5,641 nucleotides of DNA, from positions 1 to 5,641 of the forward strand of contig JAJXUF010000189.1 in NCBI GenBank assembly GCA_021783175.1, in the 5' to 3' direction. Made by a program: the position numbers and the translations under genes. The notes beneath the pieces were generated by a model. It was not told the DNA's origin. It worked only from the letters and a program-made list of their open reading frames with translations, and made no database searches. Shown in pieces: positions 5,610 to 5,641 of the stretch (position 1 is its first letter; each line of letters opens with the position of its first letter). The stretch comes from Pseudomonadota bacterium. Lineage in GTDB: Bacteria > Pseudomonadota > Gammaproteobacteria > Acidiferrobacterales > UBA6901.

Positions 5610-5641
5610 CTTTGAATTACCTGAGCCTACCTAGAAAATTG

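Noticed and set aside
1..5641. CRISPR array
   Set aside because: No set of regularly spaced direct repeats is visible; the only tandem repeat has two copies with a two-base spacer.

Overview
The window looks like one end of an integrated genomic island in a proteobacterium, most likely gamma- or betaproteobacterial. The evidence is the Ser(GGA)-type tRNA fragment with an encoded CCA, moderate to high G+C in most of the window, and an IS91-type element that carries its own tyrosine recombinase. No species-level call can be made from this sequence.

Layout, left to right. (1) Bases 1-1649, plus strand: the 3' part of a large gene whose start lies outside the window. Its product has a PD-(D/E)XK (NERD-like) nuclease core embedded in sequence I do not recognise, and it is the only recognisable cargo gene visible. 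(2) About 1731-4330, minus strand: an IS91-family insertion with a tyrosine recombinase (291 aa), then a HUH transposase (398 aa) 9 bases later, then a possible 78-aa reading frame that overlaps the transposase stop as ATGA. A 16/19 imperfect inverted repeat lies near the presumed oriIS end (1749-1821), and a 12/14 hairpin sits directly upstream of the recombinase ribosome binding site (4186-4218). (3) Bases 4356-5423, minus strand: the island integrase (355 aa, complete catalytic set), with a near-consensus sigma-70 promoter at 5462-5490. This gene is visibly more AT-rich than the IS. (4) About 5515-5580, plus strand: the 3' part of a tRNA-Ser(GGA) gene, from the anticodon stem to CCA, without its 5' half. 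This is an attachment-site remnant and marks the island/chromosome junction. The last 61 bases should be host flank and hold one short palindrome.

How the parts fit: the island integrase most likely recombined in the anticodon region of a tRNA-Ser gene and left this partial copy at the distal junction; the complete tRNA gene should lie to the left, beyond the window. The nuclease gene is cargo close to the integrase, a common position for anti-phage genes. The IS91-like element appears to have landed later between cargo and integrase without breaking either. Coding calls for the two recombinases, the transposase and the nuclease fold rest on visible catalytic motifs. The defence role, the exact IS ends and the small third IS frame are inference.
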